This document shows, piece by piece, positions 46,668 through 57,107 of a stretch of DNA of 64,000 bases. Both the position numbers and the translations under genes were made by a program. Numbering within the stretch: position 1 is the stretch's first letter; each line of letters opens with the position of its first letter. The notes beneath the pieces are model-generated. The model searched no databases. It was not told the DNA's origin and saw only the letters and a list, made by a program, of their open reading frames with translations. The DNA is from Leifsonia sp040686855 (lineage in GTDB: Bacteria > Actinomycetota > Actinomycetes > Actinomycetales > Microbacteriaceae): the NCBI RefSeq assembly GCF_040686855.1, contig NZ_JBFBOG010000002.1, positions 1,178,001 through 1,242,000 on the forward strand, read 5' to 3'.

Positions 46668-47572
46668 CCGTCGCCGCCGATGTCGACGCCTTCCTGAGGC
46701 ACGTCGCCATCGAGCGCGGCCTCTCGGCGAACACGGTCGCGGCCTACCGCCGCGACCTGGGCGTCTACAGCGGTTGGCTGGAGGCGCAGGGCGTGAGCGA
46801 CGTGCGCCTCGTGACGCCGGCGACCCTGTCGGCGTTCGCCGTGCACCTCGGGACGCGCGAGGAGTCGCCGCTCACCGCATCCTCGCTGGCCCGCATGCTG
46901 TCGACCGTGCGCGGCTTCCACCGGTTCCTGCTGGAGGAGGGCCGGGTCGATGTGGATGCGGCGCGCGACCTGCGCCCGCCGAAGCTCCCGAGCCGCCTGC
47001 CGAAGGCGATCTCGGTGGAGCAGGTGTCGGCGCTGCTCGCTGCGACCGACGGCGACGACGTCGCCGCGCTGCGTGACAAGGCGCTGCTGGAGCTGATGTA
47101 CGCGACCGGCGCGCGGGTGAGCGAGGCGGTCGGACTGAACGTGGACGACGTGATCGACGCCGACGTCGTCCGCCTCACCGGCAAGGGCAGCAAGCAGCGG
47201 ATCGTGCCGCTGGGGTCGTACGCGCGCGAGGCGGTGTCCGCGTACCTCGTCCGCGCGCGGCCCGTGCTCTCGGCGAAGGGACGCGCGACGCCGGCGCTGT
47301 TCCTCGGGATGCGCGGGGCCCGGCTGTCGCGCCAGAACGTGTGGCTGATCATCCGCGCCGCCGCCGAGCGGGCCCAGCTCGACGGCGAGCACCTGTCGCC
47401 GCACACGCTGCGCCACTCGTTCGCGACGCACCTGCTGGCCGGAGGAGCGGACGTCCGCGTGGTGCAGGAGCTGCTGGGCCACTCGTCCGTCGCGACGACG
47501 CAGATCTACACGCTGGTCACCGCCGACACCCTCCGCGACGTCTACACCTCATCCCACCCCCGCGCCCGCTAG
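46664..47572 (+). CDS. xerD: Tyrosine recombinase XerD
   Basis: XerD resolves chromosome dimers at dif. The 302-residue protein has an N-terminal SAM-like domain (about 5-90) and a catalytic domain with R151 (TGARVSEA), HTLRHSFATHLL, LGHSSVATTQ and a catalytic Tyr in QIYTLV. Its place in the pyrG-scpA block supports the housekeeping role over a phage integrase. Its end overlaps the convergent acetyltransferase by 4 nt. Confidence 0.95.
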   Translation: MTVAADVDAFLRHVAIERGLSANTVAAYRRDLGVYSGWLEAQGVSDVRLVTPATLSAFAVHLGTREESPLTASSLARMLSTVRGFHRFLLEEGRVDVDAARDLRPPKLPSRLPKAISVEQVSALLAATDGDDVAALRDKALLELMYATGARVSEAVGLNVDDVIDADVVRLTGKGSKQRIVPLGSYAREAVSAYLVRARPVLSAKGRATPALFLGMRGARLSRQNVWLIIRAAAERAQLDGEHLSPHTLRHSFATHLLAGGADVRVVQELLGHSSVATTQIYTLVTADTLRDVYTSSHPRAR

Positions 47573-48090
47573 ACGCGGTGGCGGCGGCGCGGGGCACGGC
47601 GCCGCAGCCAGACGTAGACCGAGCCGCCGTCGAAGCCGGCACGGCGGGTCGCGGTGAAGCCGAGCTTCGACAGCACCCCGAACGACGGCGCGTTCCAGGT
47701 CGCGACCGTCGCCCACAGGACCGGGAACCCGGCGTCGAACGCCGCGTCCGCCGCGGCGGCGGCCGCCTCCGTCGCGTAGCCGTGACCCACCTGTCCGCGC
47801 AGCAGCTCGTACGCGAGCTCCGGCTGGGACGTGTTCGCTCGGCCGACCACGAGCCCGCAGTAGCCGACCACCTCGCCCGATGACGCGTCCTCGATCGTGT
47901 ACAGCCCGAACCCGCGCTCGTCGAAGGCCGCGCGCTGCGCATCCAGCCGCTCCCGCTCCTCCTCGAGGGTCCCCGGCGGGCGGCCGACAGGATGCTCGGC
48001 GAGCAGCGCGAGGTTCCACTCGGCGTCGCGTCCGTCGCGCGGGCGCAGGCGCAGACGCGGGGTCTCGAGAGCGGACGGCATCGGCTGCAC
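47569..48090 (-). CDS. GNAT acetyltransferase, RimJ/RimL type
   Basis: The 173-residue protein starts with LETPRLRLRPRDGRD, typical of RimJ/RimL N-acetyltransferases, and ends with WNAPSFGVLSKLGFTATRRAGF. It could acetylate protein N-termini or small amines. GTG 48090 follows TACGGT by 6 nt on the minus strand (leaderless pattern); ATG 48081 is the alternative. It interrupts the strand polarity of the xerD-parA block and may be a later insertion. Confidence 0.85.
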   Translation of the reverse strand: MQPMPSALETPRLRLRPRDGRDAEWNLALLAEHPVGRPPGTLEEERERLDAQRAAFDERGFGLYTIEDASSGEVVGYCGLVVGRANTSQPELAYELLRGQVGHGYATEAAAAAADAAFDAGFPVLWATVATWNAPSFGVLSKLGFTATRRAGFDGGSVYVWLRRRAPRRRHRV

Positions 48091-48196
48091 GCGACCACCG
48101 TACCGAACCGCCGGGCGTGCGGCCCGCAAGCGGGGCACGTCGCGCATAGACTGTTCCCTTGAAAGACCGCCCACGAGAGGGACGAGGAACACCCAG

Positions 48197-49096
48197 GTGA
48201 CGCGCAACGACGAGGTCGAGACCCAGCTTCCGGGCATGGATGAGGCATCCGTCGCCGCGAAGCCCGGGCCCACCGGCCGTCCGCTGCGCGCCTTCCCGGT
48301 GCCGGCCCCGCTCGCGCAGCACGGTCCCGCCAAGATCATCGCCCTCTGCAACCAGAAGGGCGGCGTCGGCAAGACGACGACCAGCATCAACCTCGGCGCG
48401 TCGCTCGCCGACTACGGCCGACGCGTCCTCGCGGTCGACTTCGACCCGCAGGGCGCGCTGTCCGCGGGCCTCGGCGCACGGACGCACGACGTCACGACCA
48501 TCTACGACCTGCTGCTCAACCGCAATGCCGACGTGCAGGGAGCCATCCAGCACACCTCCGTGCCGAATCTCGACATCATCCCGGCCAACATCGACCTGTC
48601 GGCCGCCGAGGTGCACCTCGTCAACGAGGTGGCCCGCGAGCAGATCCTGGCCGGCGTGCTGCGCAAGGTCGCGAACGACTACGACGTGATCCTGGTCGAC
48701 TGCCAGCCGTCGCTCGGCATCCTGACCGTCAACGCCCTGACCGCGAGCCACGGCGTCCTCATCCCGCTGGAGTGCGAGTACTTCGCACTGCGCGGCGTCG
48801 CCCTGCTCATCGAGACGATCGACAAGGTCCGTGAGCGGCTGAACCCGGCGATCGAGCTGGACGGCATCCTCGCCACGATGTACGACTCCCGCACGCTGCA
48901 TTCGCGCGAGGTGCTGGAGCGCGTCGTCGACGCCTTCGGCGACCGCGTGCTCGAGACCGTCATCTCGCGCACGGTGAAGTTCCCGGACGCGTCGGTCGCG
49001 GCCACCCCGATCACGCAGTTCGCGCCCGAGCACCAGGCTGCGGAGGCGTACCGGCAGCTGGCGCGGGAACTGGTGTTCCGTGGCGCCGTCGCCTGA
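48197..49096 (+). CDS. ParA-family ATPase
   Basis: The 299-residue protein has the deviant Walker A KGGVGKT (54-60) after a 45-residue unstructured N-terminus, and Walker B DVILVDCQPSLG. It sits just before scpAB and has no ParB beside it. This orphan ParA is usual next to scpA in Actinobacteria and is distinct from the origin-proximal ParAB. GTG 48197 is preceded by a purine-rich GAGAGGGACGAGGAA stretch; it overlaps scpA by 17 nt. Confidence 0.92.
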   Translation: MTRNDEVETQLPGMDEASVAAKPGPTGRPLRAFPVPAPLAQHGPAKIIALCNQKGGVGKTTTSINLGASLADYGRRVLAVDFDPQGALSAGLGARTHDVTTIYDLLLNRNADVQGAIQHTSVPNLDIIPANIDLSAAEVHLVNEVAREQILAGVLRKVANDYDVILVDCQPSLGILTVNALTASHGVLIPLECEYFALRGVALLIETIDKVRERLNPAIELDGILATMYDSRTLHSREVLERVVDAFGDRVLETVISRTVKFPDASVAATPITQFAPEHQAAEAYRQLARELVFRGAVA

Positions 49097-49896
49097 CCTG
49101 CCCGACGTCGCGCAGCCGGAGGACGCCCCGGGCTTCCGCGTGTCCCTCGGCGACTTCGAGGGTCCGTTCGACCTGCTCCTGTCGCTGATCACCAAGCACG
49201 AGCTCGACATCACCGAGATCTCGCTCAGCAAGGTGACCGACGAGTTCATCGCCTACCTCCGCCAGCTCGACACCGACGACAGCCTGGATGAGGCGAGCGA
49301 ATTCCTGCTCGTCGCCGCCACCCTGCTCGACCTCAAGGTGGCCGGACTCCTGCCCCAGGGCGAACTGGTGGATGCGGAGGACGTCGCGCTGCTCGAAGCC
49401 CGCGACCTCCTCTTCGCCCGCCTGCTGCAGTACCGCGCGTTCAAGGAGGCCTCGGCCTGGTTCGCGCAGCGACTCGAGGCCGAGGGCGCCCGGCACGCGC
49501 GCCTGGTACGGCTGGAGGACAAGTTCCGCCAGCGCACCCCGGAACTGGTATGGACGCTGAGCCTCGACGACTTCGCCGCCCTCGCGACCCTGGCGATGAC
49601 GCCGCGGGAGGTGCCCGTCGTCGGGCTGGACCACCTGCACGCGCCGCTGGTCAGCATCCGGGAGCAGGCGGCGATCGTGGTGGGGATGCTGCGGCACGGC
49701 GAGCCGATGAGCTTCCGGCAGCTGGTGGCGGGCGCCGAGCAGAAGGGCGTCGTCGTGGCGCGGTTCCTTGCGGTGCTGGAGCTGTACCGGCGTGCGGCGC
49801 TCGCCTTCGAGCAGCTGGAACCGCTCGGGGAGCTGACCCTGCGATGGACCGCCGAGCACTGGTCCGAGGAGAACCTGTCGAACTTGGGAGCCGACT

Positions 49897-49907
<11 letters not shown>
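49080..49907 (+). CDS. scpA: Segregation and condensation protein A
   Basis: This kleisin subunit bridges SMC heads in the SMC-ScpAB condensin. The 275-residue protein has N-terminal FEGPFDLLLSLITKHELDITEISLSKVT and C-terminal winged-helix region ending DYDG. It overlaps parA and scpB, so the three are tightly coupled. Confidence 0.96.
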
Positions 49908-50524
<617 letters not shown>

Positions 50525-50535
<11 letters not shown>

Positions 50536-51286
50536 GAACGGGGCGCAGGGCTCCCAGGGAGAGCGCCTGCAGAAGGTGATGGCGGCCGCCGGCGTGGCGT
50601 CGCGGCGCGTGTCGGAGGAGCTGATCGTCGCCGGGCGGGTGACCGTGAACGGGAAGGTCGTCCAGGAGCTCGGCACGCGCGTCGACCCCGCGGTCGACAA
50701 GGTCGCGGTGGACGGCACGGCCGTGCAGCTCGACACCTCCCGCCGCTACGTCATGCTCAACAAGCCGGTCGGCGTGGTCAGCTCGATGCGCGACGAGCAG
50801 GGGCGGCCCGACCTGTCGCGGTTCACGGCGCAGTACCCGGAGCGGCTGTTCAACGTCGGCCGGCTGGATGCGGAGACCTCGGGTCTGCTCATCCTCACGA
50901 ACGACGGCGAGCTGGCGCACGTGCTCGCGCATCCGTCGTTCGGGGTCACCAAGACCTACATCGCGCGGGTGCGCGGCGTGATGACGCCGCAGACGATCGG
51001 ACGGCTGACGAAGGGCGTGGAGCTCGAGGACGGGCCGATCGCCGCCGACAAGGCGCGCCTGCTGCAGTCGAACCAGCGGGACGGCGAGTCGCTGGTCGAG
51101 ATCACGCTGCACTCTGGGCGCAACCGAATCGTGCGGCGCATGCTCGCCGAGGTCGGGCACCCGGTGGTCGAACTGGTGCGGCGGCAGTTCGGCCCGCTGC
51201 ACCTGGGGACGCTGAAGGTTGGCCAGCTGCGCGACCTCACGAAGGACGAGCTCGGCAAGCTGCTGACCATCTCCCGCGAAGGCTGA
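50525..51286 (+). CDS. rluB: 23S rRNA pseudouridine synthase, RluB/RsuA family
   Basis: The 253-residue protein has an N-terminal S4 domain (about 13-60) and catalytic Asp in GRLDAETSGLLILTNDG. Its place after scpB matches rluB in many Gram-positive bacteria, so a 23S target is likely. It overlaps scpB by 11 nt. Confidence 0.9.
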
Positions 51287-51326
51287 CACGGCCCGACCCG
51301 CCGGCGGCCCGCTACGCCTCGGCCGT

Positions 51327-51569
51327 GACGGAGGAGATCCGGACTCCGCCGCCGGCCGCATTCCTCCCTTTCGCGCGCCGGCCCGGCGTGTCGGGCCGGA
51401 ACTCCTCCGTTTGGCACGCTGCCGCGCAGAGCGGCGCCGGAGACGCCTGGCCGGGGGCGCGTCGCGCCTCCTGAGCAAAAGGGAGGAATTCCGGGGCGAC
51501 GCGCCGATGGAACGCCTGGAACGGAGGAATCCGCGACTCGGAGGACCGCATCCTCCTCCCTTCGCAACG
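51327..51569. repeat. Cluster of six GGAGGAA-type repeat units between rluB and tyrA
   Basis: This gene-free gap holds six related units of about 20 bp with consensus near GCRAAAvGGAGGAAwTCC: forward near 51327, 51474 and 51516, and inverted near 51358, 51398 and 51548. The unit at 51390-51420 (GTGTCGG, then AACTCCTCCGTTT) closely matches the right half of the element after rplT. Pairs of opposite units can form hairpins. Confidence 0.65.
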
Positions 51570-51611
51570 GACGCGAAAACGAGGGTCGGCGGCGCTGGCT
51601 AAGGTGGACGG

Positions 51612-52700
51612 GTGACTGACACTCCCGCCCGCCTCGCCGGCCCCGTCCGCGTCGTCGGCGCGGGGCTGCTCGGCGCCTCCGTCGGACTGGGGCTGCGCGC
51701 CCGTGGTGTCGACGTGGTGCTCGCCGACGCCTCGCCCGCCCACCTGCGGCTGGCGGCGGACTATGGCGCGGGTCGCGTGGACGACGGGGGAGTGGAGCCC
51801 GCGCTGATCGTGGTGGCGGTGCCGCCGGATCTGACCGGCCGCGTCGTCGCCGACGAGCTGGCGACGCATCCGGAGGCGGTGGTCACGGATGTGGCGAGCG
51901 TCAAGGTCGCGCCGCTCGCCGAACTCGAGGGCTCCGGGCTCGACCTCTCGCGCTACGTCGGCGGCCATCCGCTGGCCGGGCGCGAGCGCGGCGGCCCCTC
52001 CTCTGCCCGCGCCGACCTCTTCATTGGGCGGCCGTGGGTCGTCGCCGCGCGTCCCGAGAACCCGCGCTCGGCGGTCAGCCTGGTCGAAGCGCTCATCCTC
52101 GACCTCGGAGCCACGCCGGTCGAGATGGCCGCCGACGAGCACGACGCCGCCGTCGCGCTCGTCTCGCACGCGCCGCAGATCGTGTCGTCGCTCATGGCGA
52201 AGCGGCTCGCCGACTCGCCCGACGCCGCGCTCGCGCTGGCCGGCCAGGGCGTCCGTGACGTGACCCGCATCGCGGCGAGCGAGCCGGAGCTGTGGGTGCA
52301 GATCCTCGGAGCGAACGCGCCGGCGATCGTCGAGATCCTGCGCGCCTACCGGGATGACCTCGACCGGGTGCTGGTCGCGCTCGGCGACGTCGACGCCGCC
52401 GGCGCCCGGCGCACGATCGCGGAGGAGATCGCCGGCGGCAACACCGGCGTCTCGCGCCTGCCGGGCAAGCACGGCCAGGACCGGAGGTATGCGCGCTTCG
52501 TGGTGATGGTCGAGGACCGCCCGGGCGAGCTGGCCCGGCTGCTGCACGAGCTCGGCGAGCTCGGCGTGAACATGGAGGACCTGCGGCTGGAGCACTCGCC
52601 GGGAGCGCCGTTCGGCCTCGCCGATATCGCGGTGCTCCCCGAGGTCGAACACCGGACCGTGACGGACCTGACCGAACGTGGATGGAGGATCACCGGATGA
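51612..52700 (+). CDS. tyrA: Prephenate dehydrogenase
   Basis: TyrA oxidatively decarboxylates prephenate in tyrosine synthesis. The 362-residue protein has an NAD-binding GAGLLGASVGLGLRARG, the HPLAGRERGG active-site motif and a C-terminal ACT-like domain (about 295-362, FVVMVEDRPGELARLLHELGELGVN), which probably senses tyrosine. GTG 51612 follows TAAGGT by 6 nt (leaderless pattern). Confidence 0.94.
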   Translation: MTDTPARLAGPVRVVGAGLLGASVGLGLRARGVDVVLADASPAHLRLAADYGAGRVDDGGVEPALIVVAVPPDLTGRVVADELATHPEAVVTDVASVKVAPLAELEGSGLDLSRYVGGHPLAGRERGGPSSARADLFIGRPWVVAARPENPRSAVSLVEALILDLGATPVEMAADEHDAAVALVSHAPQIVSSLMAKRLADSPDAALALAGQGVRDVTRIAASEPELWVQILGANAPAIVEILRAYRDDLDRVLVALGDVDAAGARRTIAEEIAGGNTGVSRLPGKHGQDRRYARFVVMVEDRPGELARLLHELGELGVNMEDLRLEHSPGAPFGLADIAVLPEVEHRTVTDLTERGWRITG

Positions 52701-53368
52701 CCGAGACGATCGTGGTCGCGGTCGACGGGCCCGCGGGCAGCGGCAAGTCGAGCGTCAGCAAGGCGGCCGCACGCCGGCTGGGCTGGGCGTACCTCGACAC
52801 CGGAGCCGCCTACCGCGCCCTGGCCTGGTACGTCGTCGCGCGCGAGCTCGACCCGACCGACTCGAACGTCGTCATCGACGCGCTGCCCGACTTCGACTAC
52901 CGGATCGGGACCGACCCGGACACCTACCACGTGTTCGTCGGCGACACCGACGTGACCGAGACCATCCGCACCCCGGACGTGACGGCCGTCGTCGCGCCGA
53001 TCGCACGGGTGCCGGAGGTGCGGGCGTTCCTCACGCAGCTGTTCCGCGACATCATCCGGCACACCGACCGCGACGGGATCGTCGTCGAGGGCCGCGACAT
53101 CACCACGGTGGTGTGCCCGGATGCGCCGGTCCGCATCCTGCTCACCGCCGACGAAGCCGTTAGAATGGCGAGGCGTTCCGCGGAGCTGACCGGCCATTCC
53201 GCCGCCCACGTCGGTGAGGCCCTGCGCAGGCGCGATGCGGCGGACTCCCGCGTCGTCGACTTCATGAACGCCGCAGAAGGCGTCACCACCGTCGACTCCA
53301 CCGACCTCGACTTCGACCAGACCGTTGACGCGGTCATCCAGGTCGTACAGAAAGCAGCCCATGTCTGA
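52697..53368 (+). CDS. cmk: Cytidylate kinase
   Basis: Cmk phosphorylates CMP and dCMP. The 223-residue protein has P-loop GPAGSGKSS (11-19), TGAAYRALAW and VVEGRDITTVVCPDA. ATG 52697 overlaps the tyrA stop (ATGA) and has GGAGG 8 nt upstream; ATG 52682 precedes that ribosome site and is less likely. It overlaps der by 8 nt, the usual cmk-der coupling. Confidence 0.95.
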   Translation: MTETIVVAVDGPAGSGKSSVSKAAARRLGWAYLDTGAAYRALAWYVVARELDPTDSNVVIDALPDFDYRIGTDPDTYHVFVGDTDVTETIRTPDVTAVVAPIARVPEVRAFLTQLFRDIIRHTDRDGIVVEGRDITTVVCPDAPVRILLTADEAVRMARRSAELTGHSAAHVGEALRRRDAADSRVVDFMNAAEGVTTVDSTDLDFDQTVDAVIQVVQKAAHV

Positions 53369-54866
53369 CATCGAAAACGAGCCCACCGGCGACGACGACC
53401 TCGTCGCACGGCTCTCCGAGCTCGACGAGGACCTCGCGGTCCAGCGCGCCAACGCGCTGCGCAGCGGCCTCGAGGAGTACGAGCTCGACGAGAGCGACCT
53501 CGACATCCTCGACATCGCCGGTGAGGACGTCGAGGGCATCACCTACCTTCCCGCGCTTCCGGTGCTCGCCATCGTCGGCCGCCCGAACGTCGGCAAGTCC
53601 GCGCTCGTCAACCGCATCCTGGGTCGCCGCGAAGCAGTCGTGGAGGACACCCCCGGCGTCACGCGCGACCGCGTCTCGTACCAGGCGGAGTGGAACGGCC
53701 GCCGCTTCACGCTCGTCGACACCGGCGGCTGGGAGCCCGACGCCCGAGGCATCGACGCGTCCGTCGCCGCGCAGGCCGAGGTCGCGATCGACCTGGCCGA
53801 CGCGGTCCTCTTCGTCGTGGATGCGACCGTCGGCGCGACCTCGACCGACGAGCACGTCGTCCGGCTGCTCCGCAAGACCAAGAAGCCCGTCTTCCTCGCC
53901 GCCAACAAGGTGGACGACGCGCGCCAGGAGCCCTACGCCACCGAGTTGTGGTCGCTGGGACTGGGCGAGCCGCATCCCGTCTCCGCCCTGCACGGGCGCG
54001 GTGTCGCGGACCTGCTGGACGAGATCCTGAAGGTGCTCCCGGAGGAGTCGGCGGTCGCCAAGCGCGAGATCGGCGGACCCCGCCGCGTCGCGATCATCGG
54101 CCGTCCGAACGTCGGCAAGTCGTCGCTCCTGAACAAGACCGCGGGCGAGGAGCGCGTGGTCGTCAACGAGCTCGCGGGCACCACCCGCGACCCGGTGGAC
54201 GAGCAGGTCGAGCTCGGCGGCAAGGTCTGGCGCTTCGTCGACACCGCCGGCATCCGCCGTCGTGTGCACCTGCAGCAGGGCGCCGACTTCTACGCGTCGC
54301 TCCGCACGTCCACTGCGCTGGAGAAGGCCGAGGTCGCCGTCGTCGTGCTCGACGTGTCCGAGCCGATCAGCGAGCAGGACGTGCGCATCATCGACCTCGT
54401 CCTCGAATCCGGCCGCGCGCTGGTGCTCGCCTTCAACAAGTGGGACCTGCTCGACGACGACCGCCGCCGATACCTGGAGCGCGAGATCGAGCAGGACCTC
54501 GCGCATGTCTCGTGGGCGCCCCGCGTCAACATCTCGGCGCGCACCGGCCGTCACCTCGAGAAGCTGGTCCCCGCGCTGGAGCTGGCGCTCGAGTCGTGGG
54601 ACACCCGCATCCCGACGGGCAAGTTCAACGCCTTCCTGGCCGAGCTGACCGCTGCGCACCCGCACCCGGTCCGGGGCGGCAAGCAGCCGCGCATCCTGTT
54701 CGGCACCCAGGCGTCGAGCCGTCCGCCGACATTCGTGGTGTTCACCACCGGGTTCCTGGACCCGGGATACCGGCGCTACATCATCCGCCGGCTCCGCGAG
54801 GTCTACGGCTTCGAGGGAACGCCCATCGTCCTCAACATGCGCGTCCGGGAGAAGCGCAAGCGCTAG
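53361..54866 (+). CDS. der: Ribosome-assembly GTPase Der (EngA)
   Basis: This tandem GTPase acts in 50S maturation. The 501-residue protein has two G domains with identical P-loops GRPNVGKS at 73-80 and 247-254, and a C-terminal KH-like domain. The acidic N-terminal extension (about 65 residues) is typical of Actinobacteria. It is followed by a hairpin shared with the convergent gene. Confidence 0.96.
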   Translation: MSDIENEPTGDDDLVARLSELDEDLAVQRANALRSGLEEYELDESDLDILDIAGEDVEGITYLPALPVLAIVGRPNVGKSALVNRILGRREAVVEDTPGVTRDRVSYQAEWNGRRFTLVDTGGWEPDARGIDASVAAQAEVAIDLADAVLFVVDATVGATSTDEHVVRLLRKTKKPVFLAANKVDDARQEPYATELWSLGLGEPHPVSALHGRGVADLLDEILKVLPEESAVAKREIGGPRRVAIIGRPNVGKSSLLNKTAGEERVVVNELAGTTRDPVDEQVELGGKVWRFVDTAGIRRRVHLQQGADFYASLRTSTALEKAEVAVVVLDVSEPISEQDVRIIDLVLESGRALVLAFNKWDLLDDDRRRYLEREIEQDLAHVSWAPRVNISARTGRHLEKLVPALELALESWDTRIPTGKFNAFLAELTAAHPHPVRGGKQPRILFGTQASSRPPTFVVFTTGFLDPGYRRYIIRRLREVYGFEGTPIVLNMRVREKRKR

Positions 54867-54887
54867 CCCTCCCGCACTCGGTCGACG

Positions 54888-54940
54888 AGTGGTGACTAGT
54901 GGCTCCCATCCGCAACGGATGGCGACATCTAGTCACTACT
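54888..54940. terminator. Two-level hairpin between convergent genes
   Basis: The outer arms 54888-54902 and 54926-54940 match at 12 of 15 positions. The inner stem CCATCCG/CGGATGG (54906-54912 with 54916-54922) is perfect with a 3-nt loop. It overlaps the stop codon of the minus-strand gene and lies 21 bp after der. Confidence 0.65.
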
Positions 54941-56857
54941 GGCGCGCTGGAAGGCGACGTCGAGGACGGGCGCGAAAGCGTCCGGTGGGTGGATGACCAC
55001 CACGGGCGCCGTGCCGCCCGGGAACAGGCGGGCGACGTCGGACGGATCGGCGCGGTCGTCGACCGTGATGTCGACGGCCTCGCGCCACCGGCCGTCCGAG
55101 AGCCGCTGCAGTGTGGCCTCCCACGTGATCCCGGGCGTCTCACGCGCCTGCAGCCGCAGGTGGATGCCGACGGCGCGACGCCGCGCCAGGAGGGACAGCA
55201 GACCGCGATAGACCGCCGTCCGTCCCGCCGCGACCAGCCACGGGTCGAGCACCCGGACGAGGATGTCGGCGTTCCAGAGGATGGTCGTCGCGAATCCGCT
55301 GCGCGACTGGTAGACGTCGACGGCGATCACGCCGGGCAGTCGGCGCACCGTCTGGCGGAGCGTCCCGCGCGTGATGCCCTCCTGGACCGTGCTGTGGAGG
55401 TACAGCGGCACCGAGGGTCGCGGCGGCAGCCCCGGCCGCACGGCTGAGCGATCGTGGATGCGCTGAGCGCCGCGGAGGAACGGCGCGAGCTCCGCGAGCA
55501 GCGTGGCGACACGGACGTCCGGCGGGCTCTCCTCCACGGCGGCCGCCGTGTCCGCGTAGGCCGTCGAGGCGTGCAGCGCGCCGATCTTGAAGCCCACAGC
55601 GAGCGGCGGCCGCGCCTTCACGGTGAGGAACGGCCGGCCACCCTCGGTGCGCAGCGGGTTCTCGCGTCCCTCCACCCGTGGCACCGGGTCGAGCACGTGC
55701 TCCAGCGCCAGCACCGCGGTCGAGTCCGGCACCGGGATGCGCCCGAGCGGCGACCCGGCGACAAGGAGGTGCGACACGGTGTAGCCCTCGTCGACCGCCG
55801 CTGTCGCGACCTGGGCGGCGATCATCCCGCCCAGGCTGAAGCCGGCGAGACAGACCGGCTCGCCGGACCGCACGCCCGCCCGTCGCAGCGCCTCGATCGC
55901 CGCGCGCGTCACGGTCGGCCGCTCGTCGCCGCCGATCACAAGGTCGGCCGTCAGGTCGTTCGGCGCCGCGCCCGCGCGCGGGTGCCACGTCCTCGTGCTC
56001 GCGAACTGGGCGATCCAGCGGCGCCCGTCCGGTGCGTCCACCTGCACCAGCCGCACGAGGGCGGTGTCGGGGCGGTCGTCGAGGTCCGGGTCGCACAGGT
56101 CGTCGATCTCCCGCTGGCTGAGCAGCAACTCCCTCAGCGTCCGGATCGTGCGGCGCCGCATCGCGCCCGCGGCGATCCCGGGTTGGCCCAGCGGGTCGGG
56201 AGAGGGGCCCAGCGGCAGGCCGAGCAGGCCCGCCGGCACGTCCGGCAGACCCGGTGTGGGGGTGTAATCGTCGCCGCGCGCGGGGTCGTCCCACCAGTCG
56301 AGCACATCCTTGATCAGCGGGAACGCGCGCGCCAGGAAGTCGTCGTACGGAACGATCACGGCGTCCTGGCCGTCGCGGAGGAGTCCCCGGCGGTGCCCGA
56401 GCCCGACGACCTTGCGCAGGAGGGCGGGCAGCGTGAACACCGCGAGGTACGGCCGCGCCCGCCAGCGGGGGAGGACGACGCCGACGAGCGAGACCAGCAA
56501 CGCCAGCGGTGCCAGCAGCCAGCCCGCGAGACGTGCGATCCCGCCGATGGCACGCGGGGCCAGCGACAGGTAGAGGCCGCTCAAAGCGATCCGCCGGGCC
56601 CGGCGGGATACCGGCTCGGGCGTGCCGAACGGATACGGAACGGACCGGGATCGCTGGATCCAGAACCACACCCACGCCGCCGCGACGCCGATCAGCCACC
56701 CGATGAGCGCGACCGCACCGGCCACCGCGCCGAGGACGAGCAGCACCAGGCCGAGCGCGAGCGCGACCGGGATGCCGACGACCAGCCCGAGGACCAGCGC
56801 CAGGAGTCCGCCTGCCGTGCGGCCCCGCCACAGCTGCGGGGACGGCTGCGACGGCAT
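54929..56857 (-). CDS. Membrane-anchored protein with lipase-type alpha/beta hydrolase fold
   Basis: The 642-residue protein has a membrane region of two hairpins (about residues 14-70 and 100-130), a long middle region, a hydrolase elbow GFSLGG with S341, and a 200-residue C-terminal part. The elbow and following GSPLGRIPVP suggest a lipase or esterase; the acid and histidine are not obvious. ATG follows TAGGCT by 6 nt (leaderless pattern). I do not recognise the family; the substrate is unknown. Confidence 0.68.
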   Translation of the reverse strand: MPSQPSPQLWRGRTAGGLLALVLGLVVGIPVALALGLVLLVLGAVAGAVALIGWLIGVAAAWVWFWIQRSRSVPYPFGTPEPVSRRARRIALSGLYLSLAPRAIGGIARLAGWLLAPLALLVSLVGVVLPRWRARPYLAVFTLPALLRKVVGLGHRRGLLRDGQDAVIVPYDDFLARAFPLIKDVLDWWDDPARGDDYTPTPGLPDVPAGLLGLPLGPSPDPLGQPGIAAGAMRRRTIRTLRELLLSQREIDDLCDPDLDDRPDTALVRLVQVDAPDGRRWIAQFASTRTWHPRAGAAPNDLTADLVIGGDERPTVTRAAIEALRRAGVRSGEPVCLAGFSLGGMIAAQVATAAVDEGYTVSHLLVAGSPLGRIPVPDSTAVLALEHVLDPVPRVEGRENPLRTEGGRPFLTVKARPPLAVGFKIGALHASTAYADTAAAVEESPPDVRVATLLAELAPFLRGAQRIHDRSAVRPGLPPRPSVPLYLHSTVQEGITRGTLRQTVRRLPGVIAVDVYQSRSGFATTILWNADILVRVLDPWLVAAGRTAVYRGLLSLLARRRAVGIHLRLQARETPGITWEATLQRLSDGRWREAVDITVDDRADPSDVARLFPGGTAPVVVIHPPDAFAPVLDVAFQRASSD

Positions 56858-57107
56858 GCGGCCAGCCTAGCCCCGGCCCTCCGACATCCCCGCAGAAGCG
56901 CGAACAGAAGGGAGGACGGCGAACAATTCCGCCGGGTGCCGCCACGGAAGGGAAGACATCGGGTGTCGCGGCGGCGGCTGATCCCTCAGAGATGGATGCG
57001 CCGGGTTCGATGCGTATGCATGAATCGCCGTCGCGCAAGAGCGACACGCCGACGCAGGGTGTGCAAGATCACGCGTCCTCACCCCCAAAGAAGGGGCGAC
57101 CAGAAGG
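56858..57107. other. Gene-free divergent gap with a possible repeat unit
   Basis: I find no convincing gene between the lipase-fold gene (-) and the glycosyltransferase (+). A GGAGGAA-like unit lies at 56898-56922 (GCGAACAGAAGGGAGGACGG), the weakest match of the repeat family. The segment with CCCC-n6-GGGG near 57082-57096 can form a small hairpin. Confidence 0.4.

Noticed and set aside
46664..47572. The tyrosine recombinase as a phage integrase
   Set aside because: Length, motifs and position in the pyrG-scpAB block fit the housekeeping XerD, and no phage genes are present.
48197..49096. ParA as part of a plasmid-type partition system
   Set aside because: No parB or centromere-like repeats adjoin it; an orphan ParA before scpAB is usual in Actinobacteria.
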